Translations under genes and position numbers: made by a program
Part shown: in pieces, positions 43,555 to 57,324 of the stretch
Position numbering within the stretch: the first letter of the stretch is position 1
How the letters are laid out: each line of letters opens with the position of its first letter
The notes under the pieces: generated by a model
The model's database searches: none
What the model saw: the letters and a program-made list of their open reading frames with translations, nothing else
Told to the model about the DNA's origin: nothing
Assembly: GCF_040807025.1 (NCBI RefSeq)
Contig: NC_090968.1
Span: 124,001-188,000, forward strand
Origin: Struthio camelus
Lineage: Eukaryota; Chordata; Aves; Struthioniformes; Struthionidae
Direction: 5' to 3'
Length of the DNA stretch: 64,000 bases

Positions 43555-43758
43555 GGCCTGTGAGGGTGACGGAGCACTGGCAGAGGTTGCCCGGAGAGCT
43601 TGTGGAGTCTCCTTCGCTGGAGATTTTCAAAACCGGCCTGGACGCGGTCCTGGGCAACATGCTCTAGAGGACCCGGCTTGAGCAGGGGGGTTGGACTAGA
43701 TGATCTCCAGAGGTCCCTTCCAGGCTTGGCCATTGCGTGCTTCTGTGTGATTCTGTGA
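43555..43758 (+). mobile_element. CR1-type LINE 3' tail (unit 3)
   Basis: Same insertion as at 3737, carried by the unit duplication. Confidence 0.9.
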
Positions 43759-45052
43759 ACCTGACAGCCACTGCAGGCACGGCTGACACTGATTATCACA
43801 CGGCCAGCTGATGCTCTGGCAGGGTTTGGGTCTCATAGTTGCTCTATCAGAGCAAGCAGGCGCTTGCACGCGTCTTGGCCCACCGCTGTCCCTTCAGAAG
43901 TTCAAAGGTGTTGGTGTGTGCCGGGCGGATTCCCCTCCTCCCTCCCTCCCTCCCTCCACCTCCACTGATTACAGTGGGAGCTTAGACAAGGAGCTGGCAT
44001 GCAGACAGCCATTTTGTGCTCACCAAAACTGGGGACAGGGGAATCCCTCCTCCTGAGAGTGTGTGGAGTGCACGGGATGGAACGGAATCCCGCTTCATGC
44101 CAGGGCCTTCTCAATGTATTGTTTACCTCCTCTAAATCAGTCCCTGAAGCATGAGGAAAGTAACTCCCTTCTTGGCCCTGTCTAGGAGTCCTGTCTTCTC
44201 ATGAGATGGGAATAGGGCCTTCTAGCGGGACATTTCCGGCTGTAAGGGTGAGAGCAGCAAAGCAACAACCGTGTGCTTGCAAGGAGGAATAAGCGAGCGA
44301 GAAGTCTGTTTCTCTGTGTGTCAGCTAAGGGCAGGCTGGTGTGTCCTGGGGGCAGCAGGAGCTGCCTGAGGAGCCGCAGGGCAGGGACTCTGGCGCTGTC
44401 CTGGAGGGAGGCGCTGGCACGAGGGAGCTGCAGGCCGTCTGGGGGCAGGGAATCTCCTTGACACAAGAACAAGGGGCACAGAGTGTCACTGTCCTCTGCT
44501 TCCTTGTGCCACTGGGGCCAGGGACAGTTTGGAAGCTGATGAGGCAGCTGACACCCTGCCCCTACCCACCCCTTCCCCCGTGCTGCTGTGCTTTCAAGGG
44601 GGCTTGGGCTGTGGTGTGAGTGCTACTGTGCCGCAGAAACACGGGCCTCGACCCCTCGCTGCAGCCCCCACTGCCCTCCTGCCCCTGCCCTGCCGCCCTG
44701 CCGTCCTCCCCACGCTGCCCTGCCTCCTGACTCCTCTCCCCACACCGCAGGGCCCGGCAGTGCAGCAGGCGCAGGCACAGCCCCGCAGCTGCTGCCTGGT
44801 CCCCGGCCCTCCCCGCCTCCCTCCACACCAGGGCTCCAGCCCCAGCCAGGCAGCAGGTCCGGCCTCTCCCCCCAGCTCCTGGCCTGGCTCCTCCCGCACT
44901 CCCACCCCCTGGCAGGGAGCTGGAGCTGCCCTGGTCCCGGGCAACTGGCCAGCACCAGGGCTGGCATAGGGCCCGGGTGGACAGGCAGTGCGGGGGGGCA
45001 GTGGGGCAGGGCGAGCAGCCTCCCTCAGGGCCCCACGGCTGGGCCAGGAGGG

Positions 45053-45559
45053 ATGAGGCCATGCGGCCAGCTGGGCTCCAGCTGCTGCTTTGATGTCAGC
45101 TCCATGGAGGGACCGTTGGGGTTTGCTCCCTTTGCAGGGGAATGGCTGGAGGCGGAGACCTTGCCGGGGCCTGGCCCAGACCGGGGCAGTGCGCTACTGA
45201 TCAAATTGAAGGACGCAGCCCCCTTTTCCTCCACCAAAATGATCCACAGACTATTAGGGCACGTGCGTTTAATCCACAGTACTCCTTATGGGACCGAAGG
45301 CAAAAGAAATGTGCTGTCCGTTCTTCTAGGTGAAAAAACGACGTTGGTTTGTGTCGCCATCTTTGCCCTTCTAGCTTCCAGGACTGTTAAAACAGCAGTG
45401 AATTTTGTGGTGGGAACAAAATTGAGAAAGGGTTTGTTGAAACGGCTTAAGAGAAAACCTGAAACAATTTCTGATTTTGTTACCTATAGGCCACAAAGAT
45501 TATGTTACTCTTTTGCTATTCCCGAGGGGAAGGCATTTACAGCCACAGCTGAAAAGTGA
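45053..45559 (+). CDS. Unassigned 168-codon open frame (unit 3)
   Basis: Same frame and same Glu variant as unit 2. No family recognised. Confidence 0.25.
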   Translation: MRPCGQLGSSCCFDVSSMEGPLGFAPFAGEWLEAETLPGPGPDRGSALLIKLKDAAPFSSTKMIHRLLGHVRLIHSTPYGTEGKRNVLSVLLGEKTTLVCVAIFALLASRTVKTAVNFVVGTKLRKGLLKRLKRKPETISDFVTYRPQRLCYSFAIPEGKAFTATAEK

Positions 45560-45712
45560 GCTTAGGTTGTCCCAGTTGGGTCAGTCATTTTTCTCAACTG
45601 CTATTGTTTCTCTGTCTCTACTGCTGGGAGGCAACTCTCTGGACCGACTGAACTCAGTTATGCCTCTAGGATCTTTGGCTTGAGCCGGCATGAGGTGCTG
45701 CCATGCTGTGGT

Positions 45713-45861
45713 GGCAGAAAGAAATGCTAGAGAGGCTGTGGAGTCTCCCTCACTGGAGGTATTCAAAACCCAACAGGGCCCGGCCCTGAGCAACCTGCTC
45801 TAGCTGACCCTGACCATCTCCAGAGGTCCCTTCCACCCTCCGCCATTCCGTGGTTCCGTGA
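45713..45861 (+). mobile_element. CR1-type LINE 3' tail, internally deleted (unit 3)
   Basis: Same insertion as at 6800, carried by the unit duplication. Confidence 0.85.
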
Positions 45862-47497
45862 CCCTGCAGTTGTTGATATTCAACTCTCAGAACAAGCCTG
45901 AGTTCTACCGGACGGAGGTGACGCCGCACTGCAAGCTCAAAAGCTTCCTGGTCTTGGGAGGTGCACAGACAGTGTATTCAGAGTGAGCAAGCAGGTAGAT
46001 CTTCCTTTAAAAAGCAGAACCACTCAGAATTCACTGAGCTCAAGGGGAGGTCCTTGCCACCTCCCTCTGGTCTGCAGGAAACACATCTGGCTGCCCTTAG
46101 ACAGTTCTCGGCCGTCCTGGATATCCCACCTCAGCTATTCATGCCTCAGCTAGGCATTACCTCCCCCCACTCCCCAGGAGCCCTCTCCTCCAGGCTTCTC
46201 CTCCTTCTTCCTAAGTGCTGGCTAATTCCACAGATTCATGCCTTGCTTCTGCCTCCCTTTATGGTACCTACGATGACTTCTCTGAAGTTCTGGGGCCGCC
46301 TTTATACAGCCGCAGTTACCAAGCCACGTGCAGGATTTTCCCCTAACTGCAGCCTGTTCCCTTTACAGCCACATACAGTCGTGTGCTCTACAGGCCCTCA
46401 AGCTGACAGCGCGCCAGAGAGAGCGCACCTGAACCCTTGGAGGAGGTGAGGCACGTTTGGCTCCCCCACCCGCACGGCCCCCAGCAGAGGAGCCCATGGA
46501 GGTAGGTGCCACCCACCCTCGCCCCTCACCCCACGAGCGGCAACACAGGCAGAGGGAAGGGGCTTGCTCTTCTTGCGCTGAGAGGGGCCATCGCACTGCC
46601 GCCAACGCCAAAAGGTTCGTCACCTCTCCACCAATCCTTTGAAAAGGGTGAGGGTCAGAGCTGCCAGGGGCAGGGCAGGGCTTGTGGACTTCTGCTGCAA
46701 TTTGGCTGGGCGGCAGGGCACATACTCCTGCTGGGCTCACTTGGCTGACAGGCATGCTGTGCATCTGTGGCCAGTGCCGTGTGTGTAGCAAGAGGCTGCA
46801 GGGGTCTCCAGGAGTGCTGAGAGACCTCGTTGCCTCTTCCTCGGAGTGCACTTGCAGCTGTGGTGAGCTGCACTTGGAACTATGCTGCAGGCTGGGCTGT
46901 GCAAGGAAGCAGAGGTGGTCAGTGGGGTTTTGGGAAGTGCTGAGTCCCAAGCAGCAAGGGCATGCTTTTGAAGAGGGCAAGGAGAAAGGGCAGGGTGCCC
47001 AAGAATGGCAAGGATGCCCACGTTCCCCGGGGGCAGCATGTTGGTTCCTGAGCTTTCTGGCAGCTCCCAGTTCGTAAAGGAAGAGTTGCTCTGAGAACTG
47101 TCTGAATGCATGCTCCCCCAGCCTCCTGTGCTCTGCTGATGCGGCTGGTACTGGTGCAAAGAGGGACCTCTTCCTTTCCGGAGGAAGGAGGGAGGCAGAT
47201 GTCGGCAATTCCTAGGCAGTTCCTGAGCCGGGACATTTTTCAATGTCTTTCCTTCCTCTCTTGCTGAGTTAGGAGGAGACTGACCCATGACACCTCCCTG
47301 TCATGGGAGGGCACCGAGGCCTTCCTGGGTGATAGGCACCAGTGCCTGTGTTCTTTCTTCTCATCCTGAAAGCAGCCTCGTGTGGGTTTCTGTGCCAATG
47401 GCTCTTCTGCACCGCTGCCTGCACCATAGTCCGCCCTCCACACTGCCCTCCGCAGTCTTCCCAGGAAGGGCAATGATCTCGGCCTCTCTTTCTGCAG

Positions 47498-49177
47498 CGG
47501 AGTGCAGCATCAGCAGCTGAGGCACCTGCAACGGATGGCAGCTCCTTACCCTCAGCTCCCCCCAGCCCTCTGCAGCAGACAACACCAAGACCTGCAGCTC
47601 CAGACGCTACGTGTCCCATCTGCCTGGACACCTTGGACAACGTGGCCTACATAAAACCTTGCTTCCATAAGTTTTGCTTTAGTTGTGTGTTCCGGTGGTC
47701 GAAAACAAAGGCCGAATGCCCGCTGTGCAAGCAGGCTTTCCGATCAATTCTGCACACAGTGGTGGCAGAAGATGACTACCAGGAGCATGTCATCAGGCCC
47801 CCCGAAGATGGTTCTGTTGCCAGCCATCAGCAACGGAGAGCTCCTCACCGCCCTGCCATCCGGAGGCGCCGTCACCCTGCAGCTCACCCGCAGCAGCCTT
47901 CCCCTTCTCCTCAGATGCGACCCTCTCCGCAGAACAGCAGCAGGCTGGAGGGGACCCGGAGGCACACCAGGCAGAGGCAGAGAGAGGGAGGGCTGCTGGA
48001 GCCACGCCAGAGGCTGTCCCCACAGAGGCAGGCCAGGGCTGACAGGAGACCTCAGGGGCATGCGGCAGCGACGGAGGAGGAGATGCTGAACTTCCGCCGC
48101 TCTCTGTACCGCACAGGGATGCGCGTGCAAAGGGCTCCCGATGGCGGCCACCCCCAGGACATCTCGGCAGACTTCTTCTGCCACAGCCCGGCCAGCATTC
48201 AGAGACTGCTGCCCTGGCTGCAGCGGGAACTGAGAGTCCTCTTTGGAGTCCACCAGACATTGCTAACTGTCACGGAGCTCATTGTCCTGACAAACCTGAG
48301 GAGGTACGACCTGGACAGTCAGGCCTTTGCTGAGGACTTAGAGCTGCTTCTGCTGAGTCGCACCGAGCAGTTCCTCCACGAGCTCATCAGCTTTGCCCGC
48401 TGCTCGTGCAGCATGGAGACCTACGACCAGCAGGCCATGTATGGCTACCGTGCTCCCAGCCGGCACGAAGGAAGCCCCTCAGCCTCATTGAGCCTGGCAG
48501 CTGCTGCAGGGACGGCCCGGACTCCTGTGCCAGCCCAGAGCCCATCCCGAGCTAGTAGCCCTGGGCTCACGGAGCTTCCTGGCCCCTCGTACGCCATCCC
48601 CCACGAGCTTGCCGCAGCCACACAGTCTGCCCAGCAGCCGCGGCGAAGCTCTGATGATGGGGCAGCTCGAGCAGGAGGAGAAGCCTGGAGAGAGTTGCTG
48701 GCTCCTGCCGACCCCCAGGACAGTGACTCCTCGTCAGACAGTTGTGTCCTTGTAGGGTCCTGGAAGCCCTGGGCAGAGGGAAGCCCTGAATGCATTGTGC
48801 TCTCCTCAGACTCAGAGCACTCAGCCGCGGCAGAGGAAAAGGAAGCTGGGCAGAATGAGCAGCCGCTCCATGGGTCCAGCCGGAGCTGCAGCAAAGCCAG
48901 CGGGAGCTGCTTGCCCAGCTCCGCCATGCCGAAGGAAACTGGCTGGAGCTGCCGCAGCTGCTGCCCCACTGCCCCCAGGGAGGAGACAGAGCCCCGGCAG
49001 GGGCAGGTGGAGGATGTGGCTGGTTGCTCTGTGCAGGGCTGCAGCCAGATCCCCTTTGCTCCTGGCAGCGGCAGGCAATGCTCACCCGGGAGTCCCCGGC
49101 TGCCCAGAAAGAGGAGGGCAGGCAGCCCCGAGGCCTGTACCCAGCCCAGCAAGAGGCAGGCATGGCCTCAGCGTTAG
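47498..49177 (+). CDS. TOPORS-like RING-finger E3 ligase, short form, copy 3 (559 codons)
   Basis: I see no amino-acid difference from copy 2. All RING zinc ligands, the middle domain and the acidic SUMO-interaction-like motifs are present. The candidate Met-Glu segment is at 46496-46501. Two adjacent units with identical proteins point to very recent duplication or gene conversion. Confidence 0.9.
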   Translation, partial: RSAASAAEAPATDGSSLPSAPPSPLQQTTPRPAAPDATCPICLDTLDNVAYIKPCFHKFCFSCVFRWSKTKAECPLCKQAFRSILHTVVAEDDYQEHVIRPPEDGSVASHQQRRAPHRPAIRRRRHPAAHPQQPSPSPQMRPSPQNSSRLEGTRRHTRQRQREGGLLEPRQRLSPQRQARADRRPQGHAAATEEEMLNFRRSLYRTGMRVQRAPDGGHPQDISADFFCHSPASIQRLLPWLQRELRVLFGVHQTLLTVTELIVLTNLRRYDLDSQAFAEDLELLLLSRTEQFLHELISFARCSCSMETYDQQAMYGYRAPSRHEGSPSASLSLAAAAGTARTPVPAQSPSRASSPGLTELPGPSYAIPHELAAATQSAQQPRRSSDDGAARAGGEAWRELLAPADPQDSDSSSDSCVLVGSWKPWAEGSPECIVLSSDSEHSAAAEEKEAGQNEQPLHGSSRSCSKASGSCLPSSAMPKETGWSCRSCCPTAPREETEPRQGQVEDVAGCSVQGCSQIPFAPGSGRQCSPGSPRLPRKRRAGSPEACTQPSKRQAWPQR

Positions 49178-51105
49178 GAAGGAGAGAGGAAGATGGCCAG
49201 GGAGCAGAGACGAGAGCAGCCAGAGAAGCCTGTGGCAATGGCGGCTAGGTAAGAAGACCGAAAGAAGTGGAAAACGGGCTGGACTGCTGCCCTCCAAGGG
49301 TTGTCTTCAGCGGTACAAGGTCTGGCAGTCAGCTGACTGTGAGTAGTGGCCTCCTTGGGAGAAGGTAGCAATGCTAGGGCAAAGACTGGTTCAGGTGTTC
49401 TTAATGAGGCGATGGAGGGCTCTCGGGGCAAGCTTGGAGTAGGAGTTGGACTAGACGCTGGCAGATGCAGGGCCCACACGGATGAGGAAGTCTGTCAGTC
49501 CCCCCAGCAGTTATTCTAGGAGATGGCTGTCTGAAAGCACCTTTGGCAGGACACTGCGGGGCCAGGTTTGTATAAAGACCAGTGCAATCCAGCTGGTTGC
49601 CGTGACAAATGCTGAGGAGAGTGAAGGGGTCCCTCGTGACTCACTTGCCTTCTGTCACCCTCTGCTCTCCCTTGGCAGGCAAGGAAGTGGTGGGTTTTCC
49701 GCACAGACCTGAGGTGCACCGAGCCCCTCTCCTTGTGTGTGTGTGGGCCTCCCACCAAAATGCCTGAGCTCCCCTGCAGCTGTTCCCCAAATGGCCCTGT
49801 CTGGGCTGGAGAACGGGGAGGCATAAAACTCCCCAGCATACACTTCTGGGGAGGAACCCTCTCAGCTTCCCCTCTGCTGGAAAAATGGCTTGCCTCCGTG
49901 TTTCTGCTCCTTTCGCTCTCACCCCACCTGCTCTAGGGGCTTTTAATCTCCTTGCGTGCCTTACTTCTTCCCCTTTGCGTTGTTGGCGTGCAGTGCTAAC
50001 CACGGTGTTGGAGCGGGTGCCACCTTCCAGGTAAGAAGCTGGCCCTGGGGTTTTTCACCAGTGCTGCTGCTGGCTAAGGAGCTCGTCACCTGAACGCACT
50101 TAAGGCACCTGGGATGTGAGCTGCTGGAGAGCTGCCAGAGCTCAGGATGCAAGAAGACTGGCTTGAATTGTCTAGCTCTCCTCAGCTTGGAGGCAGAGCT
50201 AGCCCTGCCAGGACATGGCTTCCAGGCTGACAACCCTGCTTTGAAGCTTCTTTGAAGCAGGAGCAAAATCATTTCTGGGAGGTGTGTCACATTCCGCATG
50301 TCCGATGGCTGCTGAGGACCGGGCTGCAGCAGTGGTGAGCGTAGCTGTGGCTGTGGGGGTTGGCAGGGCTGAGCAATGCAGCCTCTGGCCTCTCTCCCCA
50401 GGCCCCCTGCAATGAGGTGAGGAACTGCTCACTGAGGTGAGCCCATCTCCATGCTTGTGCCTCAGGGGGCATGTTATTCCCAGCTCACAGAGGCCTTCAG
50501 CTTTCCCACATGTTAACTTAGGAGTTAACATCTCTGCCTGAAAGCAAACCCTGGGACTGCAACCTTGGCTAGGTTTTGGTAGGAACAACGGGAACTCCCA
50601 GCTCGATACAAAGGGAGGCACTCCCAGCGCAGCACCCTAAGCCCAGGCTGACGGAGGCAGGCTCTCTTGTGCTCCTGCTTTCTGAGCCAGGGACTCTGGG
50701 GTCCTTGGCTGCACAAAGGCACAGCTCCAGCTGAAGTGGTGCCGGTTAGACTCGCCAACCCAGCAGCCACTGTGTGCTCCGGCTTCCCTAAAACACAGGC
50801 GGCATCTCCCCTTCCTCCTCTCGCAGCTCTTCCAGAGAACACTTGTGCGCAACTAGCTTTCAGGACTGGTCTCTGATGTCCTATGGCTCCCTGTCAGCGT
50901 GAGTCAGAGAGGATTTGGGGCAAACTCCCGTCCTCAGGCTTTTCCCTTAGCCAGCACCAGGCAACACCATGCCGAGATGAGATTTCCCTCACTTGTCTAT
51001 CGAGATATATTTCTCTGGAGTCACGAGAGTGATAACAGGAGTGCAGTGAGAAATTAAATAATAACACAAGCTTGTTCTTCCAGGAAAAAAGTATTGCCTA
51101 CTCAC
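49178..51105. other. Downstream spacer of TOPORS-like gene (unit 3)
   Basis: Same as unit 2. Confidence 0.35.
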
Positions 51106-51384
51106 CCGCAGGATTCCGCAGAGGCGCCAAAACCTCGTCCAGCTGAGATGCTGGGGAAGCTTCACCTACAGGCACACCTGCAATCAGAGAGGAGATTTGC
51201 TTCCCTTCTATACCATGACATACATCTTTTGAGCCAGCATCGGGATTACAGAGGGGGAAAAGAAACGCTTAAAAAGAGACAAAGCTTGTCCTTGCCAGCA
51301 AAAAAAGTCTGACTCCTTACCAGTGGCGTCCTGCAGAGGCTCCCTTACCTCTCCCAGCTGAGCAGCTGGGTACGCAGTGTCCAC
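51106..51384 (-). other. Pair of homologous mini-exon-like segments (unit 3)
   Basis: Same pair as at 12193, splice-like sites unchanged. Confidence 0.35.
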
Positions 51385-52396
51385 GGGCACATCGGTAAGC
51401 AGACACGGAGCAGCAGAACTGCGCTGGGCCGACAGTGAACACCCAGGGACTGGCTGAGGCCCAGAGGGGAGAAATGACCGTCCCCACACTTGCCTGCCTG
51501 CAGTGCGCTGGAGCTGGGAGAGAACCCAGGAGTTTGGACTCCCAGTCAGCCCTTCCCCTGCTCTACGCCAATGACCCCTGCCCTTCCGCTTCCCACACGT
51601 TCCGAGTCCCAGAGCACCTCGCCAGAGCAGGAGAGACTTCCAGTCTCTACCATTTCTCACTGCTGAGGACTTGCCTTTGCAATCTTGAGATCACGCCTAA
51701 TTCAAGAAACTTTATTTTGAAGTGCCAAAATTCCTTCTGGAAACAACCACACAAAGCTCTGGAGCCCTCAGGACACATCAGCACATTAGCCCCACTGAGC
51801 TTCCTTTCTTTTGCTTGAACCAAAAGAACTAACTGCAGCGGCAGGTTATTCTTTCTTAGGCAAAGCTGCAGCACAAGCACCTCACCCGTGTTTCTCCCAG
51901 TACCTTATAGGCAGCAGAGGGATGCTGAAGCAGGAGAATAAGGAGCTGGAGAATAAGTTCCATGTTTGCAGAGTGCTCTCCAGTGGCTCTCCCTCTCCCT
52001 GCCACGGGGCTCCTCAGCCCTTCTCTTCACCAGGGAAGCTCAGCTCAGGGGCTGTGTGGTGTCTCGTAAATGCTCGCCCATCTCTCACAGACTTTTCAGC
52101 ACTCTTGCCGGCAACAAGGGACTCACTAGAACAGCAGAGGCGGCGCATCCACAGCAACAGCTCTACACCTCCCCCCTTCCCCACTCTTGGCACTGAATCG
52201 GGAAAGCATCCGAGTTCCTCTGCTCAACAGAGGCAAGGGCAGCCCCCCTCGCAACCTGGCCAAATGGTCCTTCCCAGAGACACGGCTGGCCGCAGGGGCA
52301 CCTCCCTCCCAGGGCTCCCCTCCACCTCCACGGCACGATGGAGAACACAGCCTGCAAACGGATCCCACCGCTCCTGCCAAGGCTCTTTTGAGAATG

Positions 52397-52723
52397 TAGG
52401 GTAGTTACAGTGATAGGATGCTGTTAGGATAGCTAGCGTAGAGTTGGTTATCATAGTCTTAGCGTGTAGTTACTTACAGTATTCTTAGAGCAGTTGGAGT
52501 ATCCTTAGGTCATTGTAATTTCTCTAAGGGTAGGAGACAGCTAGTCTGCCTGGCTATACTTAGGGCAGTTATTATAGTTATCATATAGTTACCATTAGCA
52601 TTATTACTTATAGTTAGAGTTAGTTAGAGTTACTGTTCGTAGTTATCCTTAGGCCATAGTAATTCTTGCTGGAGGGTAGTTAATGTTAGAGGAGAGTATT
52701 AGGATGGTTTCAGATAGCTAGCC
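52397..52723. repeat. TAG/TTA-rich degenerate repeat tract (unit 3)
   Basis: Same tract as in unit 2. Confidence 0.7.
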
Positions 52724-55700
52724 TGGCAGGAGGCTAGCTCCCCCACTCCCCACCAGCTGGGGCACAGCAAGCTCATGGGCTTGCACTTTAGGTGCAGTAG
52801 CTAACTCCTAAGAGAGGAACTGTCTGCACAGGCAGGACAAGAAGAAAAAAGCTTAATCCCTACGTTGCAGCCGATAGAGGAAAATCGGAGTGCTGGCTGC
52901 TTTTTGGAAGAAGGCGTCAGAAACATAATTAACACGAGAGTTCCTCAGCAGGAGGTGATCACAGTGTTACCCTCACAGGGCATGTCTCCCCACAGCTGCT
53001 GCGGCGTTGTTTCCCACACCATCTTCCTGCAGAAGGAAGACCCTTGACTCGCACCCGAAAAACATGCCACTGAAAAGGAATCCTAGGAGAAAGCAGCAGA
53101 AATACGCTTAAGCATCCCAGCTGCCAAGTCTTTCAGGTGACAAAGTTCATCTGAGGAACACCCCATACCTGCCACTTTGGGGGCAGCATGGTTTTGCCCA
53201 CCCCCCTCCTGAATGGGGGCAAGACAGGACAACCCAGCAAAACCACATCGCCTTCACTAACAACAGCTTGCAAGCCCCTGAGGAAAAGCTGCCCCTCAAA
53301 ACAACTCCTGTTTTAACAGGTCACAGGGTTAAACACCTTCCTCCCCTAAAGACATTACAAAGCCATTGGCTGCCGTCCCTTGCCCAAGAGGAACTGCACA
53401 GCTTCTGCTGGCAAGCAGGTATCAGAAATCCAGGCAGACAACACAGCTCTGCCCTGTGAGCTTCCAGCCCTGATCCCACCCACCAAACATGGGGGAGCTA
53501 CAAACCCCCCCGGGCCCTGCCCCGGACACTTCACAGCTACAGAACTGCCCCACTTCTCTCATTTCGGCAAGGCATCTGTTACTGTTCAGGAGTTCCTCTC
53601 ACCCGTGTGAAATGACACGGGTTTGTCTCTGGAGACACAATCTGCCTACTTGCCCAGAAAAACCCCACAGCCGCTTCCATTCAGTCACTGTGGAATTTCC
53701 AAATGAATGCAAAACAGAGGGAGAACTTTCCTCTCTCTCGGTTTCCCAGCCCACTTGCCCTCTCAGCTGGTACATCAAGAACAGGACGAGATGCCTGTGG
53801 GCTTTCTCTAAGAGCTTAGGCTCAGTAGTACAGATTAAGGCCTCATGAGGAGGAGGTCCAGTTCCCTTTTCCGGGCGGAACAACCCACTCCGGAACAGAG
53901 ATGTCTTTGTAACGCCTCCTTTGTAGCGCCGCCTTCTGATGTCTTTGCGCCTTCCCTTCTTCCGGCAGAGAGTGGCTGCTTAAAACAAAACCAAAGCAAA
54001 AAAGCACCCCACTCATTCATCTCCCTGTTTTGGGCCAAAAGAGCTGCAGAAGGATCAAAGGACACCGAATGGCTGCGCAATAAAGCATCAGAGGATATTC
54101 ACTGCAGGGGAAGTAAAGCATCTAGGGGGCCAAAACACCCAAACCTTAACTTTACATGCACAAATGACAGGCTGTGACCTAGTGGTTATTGGCCAGGGAG
54201 ACCCAGCCAGTCAAGCAGAGCGCTCCATGAAAGCACGTGCTCCTTGCTTTGCCGAGGTCAAAAGGAGGAAAGCAAATGCAAGAAGAAAAGGGACAGAGAA
54301 TCAGGCAAGGAACCGCATTAGGCCCTTCCACAGATTCACGGTGTGCCTGAGTGGGTGCCCCTCTGCAAGCACAAATACAGGAAAGGCCCTTGGGCTACTG
54401 CCTCTGGCAGGGGAAGCTCCCAGGCCACAGCCTGCTGGAAGAATGCTCGGAGGAAAAAAAAAGAAAACATCAGTATATAGTGCCCTCTTCTGATCCTCCT
54501 TCCTAGACAGCTGCTGTTCAACACTGCCCAAGAGAGTACCAGTGTGAACCAACAGCTCGTTTGACCCAGTGGACCCCGCTGCTCCTGCTCTGGAAAGCTG
54601 TTGGTGTAATCGTCTTCCCCACCTCGGCATCAATGGCAAAGACATCTAAGGAAGCCAGGTTAGCTAGAGATTTGTGTTACGCCAGCTAACACATGCAGAA
54701 ATGCTTGCTAACGCTGCAGAGCTGCAATAATTTGGAAGCTCTAACAGTGGGAGGTGCCAGGAGGAGAGTTACAAAGCTCTTGGAAGAACGCAATGCCCTC
54801 CGTGGACAGCACGCTTCCGCTTCAGCTGTCAGGCTGCTACTAGGAAGCCCCTCCCCGACAGTCTGCCCTCAGGTCAAAAGCCTAGCTTTACTGATTGCTC
54901 TCTAAAGGCAGTTCCTTTGTGCCAGGGGCCACCACGTACTTCACAGCAAAGCTTTGGCTCTGAATATACTGGGGAGTTGGCACAACCCAGGCATCCAAGA
55001 CCCTGCAAGGAGGGCTCATGCTACGGCCTGACATAGGCTGGGAGCAGCACCATGAGGCTAAAGGGAGAGCAACCCATACGCCCCATCCTCAAGGACAAAA
55101 AGGATGAGGTCTGCTATCCTTGCAGGTTTTTAAGGAACTGCTTGTTAACACCACATAAGACCCAAGTGCTTTGGAATTAAGTAAATCCTTGCTCAGGAAC
55201 CAAAACAACCAATAGGCATGGCAGGGATTGAACTGCCAAGCCGGAAGGTCCAAATACATCGGCTCACTCAAGCAGCCTTGGAAGCGGATGCAGCAGCAGC
55301 CGCACTGCTGAGGCTCTTGTGCATCCCGGTGCAATTCAGGGCATGCCCGCATCGTGACGGAGGAAGGATGAGCACTCTCACTGTCGGTTAGGTAACTGCC
55401 TTGCTCATAAGCATGTGAATTAATGAATCATCGAGTTAACAAATCAGTGAACTAGCTAATTAAGTAACTACAGAATTAATGACTTAGGCTAGTCTGCACA
55501 GAAAGGATTCACTCTTTCTTTGCTTTTGGGGTTTTTTTTTCTTTTTTACCTAATAAGCTCATAAGACTAAAGTTGGTTTCACAAAGTACGCTGTCCTGTA
55601 AATTTGAGAGATCACAACGTGACACACAGATCCGCCTTTTCCTGGGAGAGACCTACAACCAACACTCAGGGTAGCCCATGCTCATTGTGCTTTAAAGGCA

Positions 55701-57132
55701 CCCAAGCCAGTATGATGATAAGAGACTCTGTACCTGACCAGATCATTTCGCAGTGGGCCCCAAGCATCACCACATTGATGTCTGCACTGACAGATGGGAA
55801 AGTGTTCGGAGAAAAACCACGAGTCAGCTTTCAAGCACCATTAGATGTATGGGGCTCTCAGGTTATGAGGGACAACGCAGACAGATTCCTCATACGCACT
55901 GGCTGAGTAGGAAGCGTCAACTCGGACAAAGAGGCCTTCTGACTATCATGTGAAAGTTGACGAGGACTGGAGCACGGCATCTGCTGGGGCTTTAACTGCA
56001 AGACTCCACACTGGACCAAGTTAGTCATTTTGCAAGAAGGGATGCTGCTCCTGCCTCACAAGCAGAGCTTGTCATTTTGTACCACCCAACAGCCTTTCCT
56101 CAGATTCCAGGATCTACCCCAAAATAATTACAAAACTCATAGCTTTGCATAACAATGGCACAGACATGTGAAAAAAGTACTTGTCAACTACCACGTAAAT
56201 AACAAACAGTGAAAAGAGGAAAAAAACCCAGCTCATGGGGACAATAGCAAATGTGTGCACATGACATTCTGACAAACTGCTGGCTAGAGAAGAAAATTGT
56301 TTGCCAGCAATCCAATTACACCTGACCTCCCTGCAGGGGACAATTCAGGACACCTGCAACAGTTCCATGCCTTCAGCTTTCTAGAGAAGCTCCAGAGAAG
56401 ACACGAACCTGATCTAAACAAGGGAACTTGGCTTGTCCCAAAAAGGTGCAATTTGCTTACTTGCTTTGGAAACTCTGCCATCATAAACAAACAAACAAAA
56501 TACCATACACACCCCCCCCAAACAGTTACAAAGGGATTATTTAAGAGTCTTGCCTAAAGTCTGCATTAATTTAAGACCAGGGCACCCAAAGGTGCACACA
56601 GAATTTGTCACTCACCATTACTGCAAACAGCCAGAGACACTACAAAGGTCAGCCCGAGGAGAAGAGGGTTAAGTAACAATACCCACTCTTGACCAGAGAG
56701 ACTGTTGTTCTGTCCTTCTTTACCAAACACTTGGTGCGTTAGAAGCCGTTTGATCACACAGGGCAAGACCCATTTTCTCCTCGTGATTCAGAAGGGAACA
56801 GGGGAGTCTTGGCTTTCCTAAAGCAGCCATAGCCAGGAAACACTGATGCACAGAAGGCAGAAGCAAGGAAACGTGAACCCCTGCTTAGCTAGCTCCGTCT
56901 CCAGCAGCAATGCACACCTCGAGCAGAGGGTTTTGCTCTGTCTTTACCATTTGGGTTTAAGCAAGGCCTGGGCGAAAGGAATTAAGGACATTTGTGTCGA
57001 GGAACATTGGAAACAAAGGGAAGAAAATGGGCCCTAACCTGTAAAGGGTTTGAAAAAGTTCTTGATGCAAAGGAGAGCAACGGGCTTGAGCTGGCTTCAA
57101 CCCACGTATTCCTTCCTGGCGACTGGGGAGGC
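52724..57132. other. 4.4-kb stretch with no supported gene (unit 3)
   Basis: Same content and indels as unit 2. Confidence 0.5.
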
Positions 57133-57324
57133 CCAGCGTTGTGACAGTGAGCCCATGATAGTAATGGGTAAAGGGGATCACATTGGTGTTGTGATGGAAC
57201 TGTATAATGCAACTGCTAGAGTTTGTGAAGTGTACACTTGCATTGTGGTTTCAGACTGTTGCTGTATCGCTCTGCTAAATCAGACATCCCATGTAGCATC
57301 AAATACCTCGAAAGGAAACTGTTA
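57133..57324 (+). repeat. Unclassified dispersed repeat, copy B (unit 3)
   Basis: Unit 3 counterpart of the repeat at 18231. Confidence 0.6.
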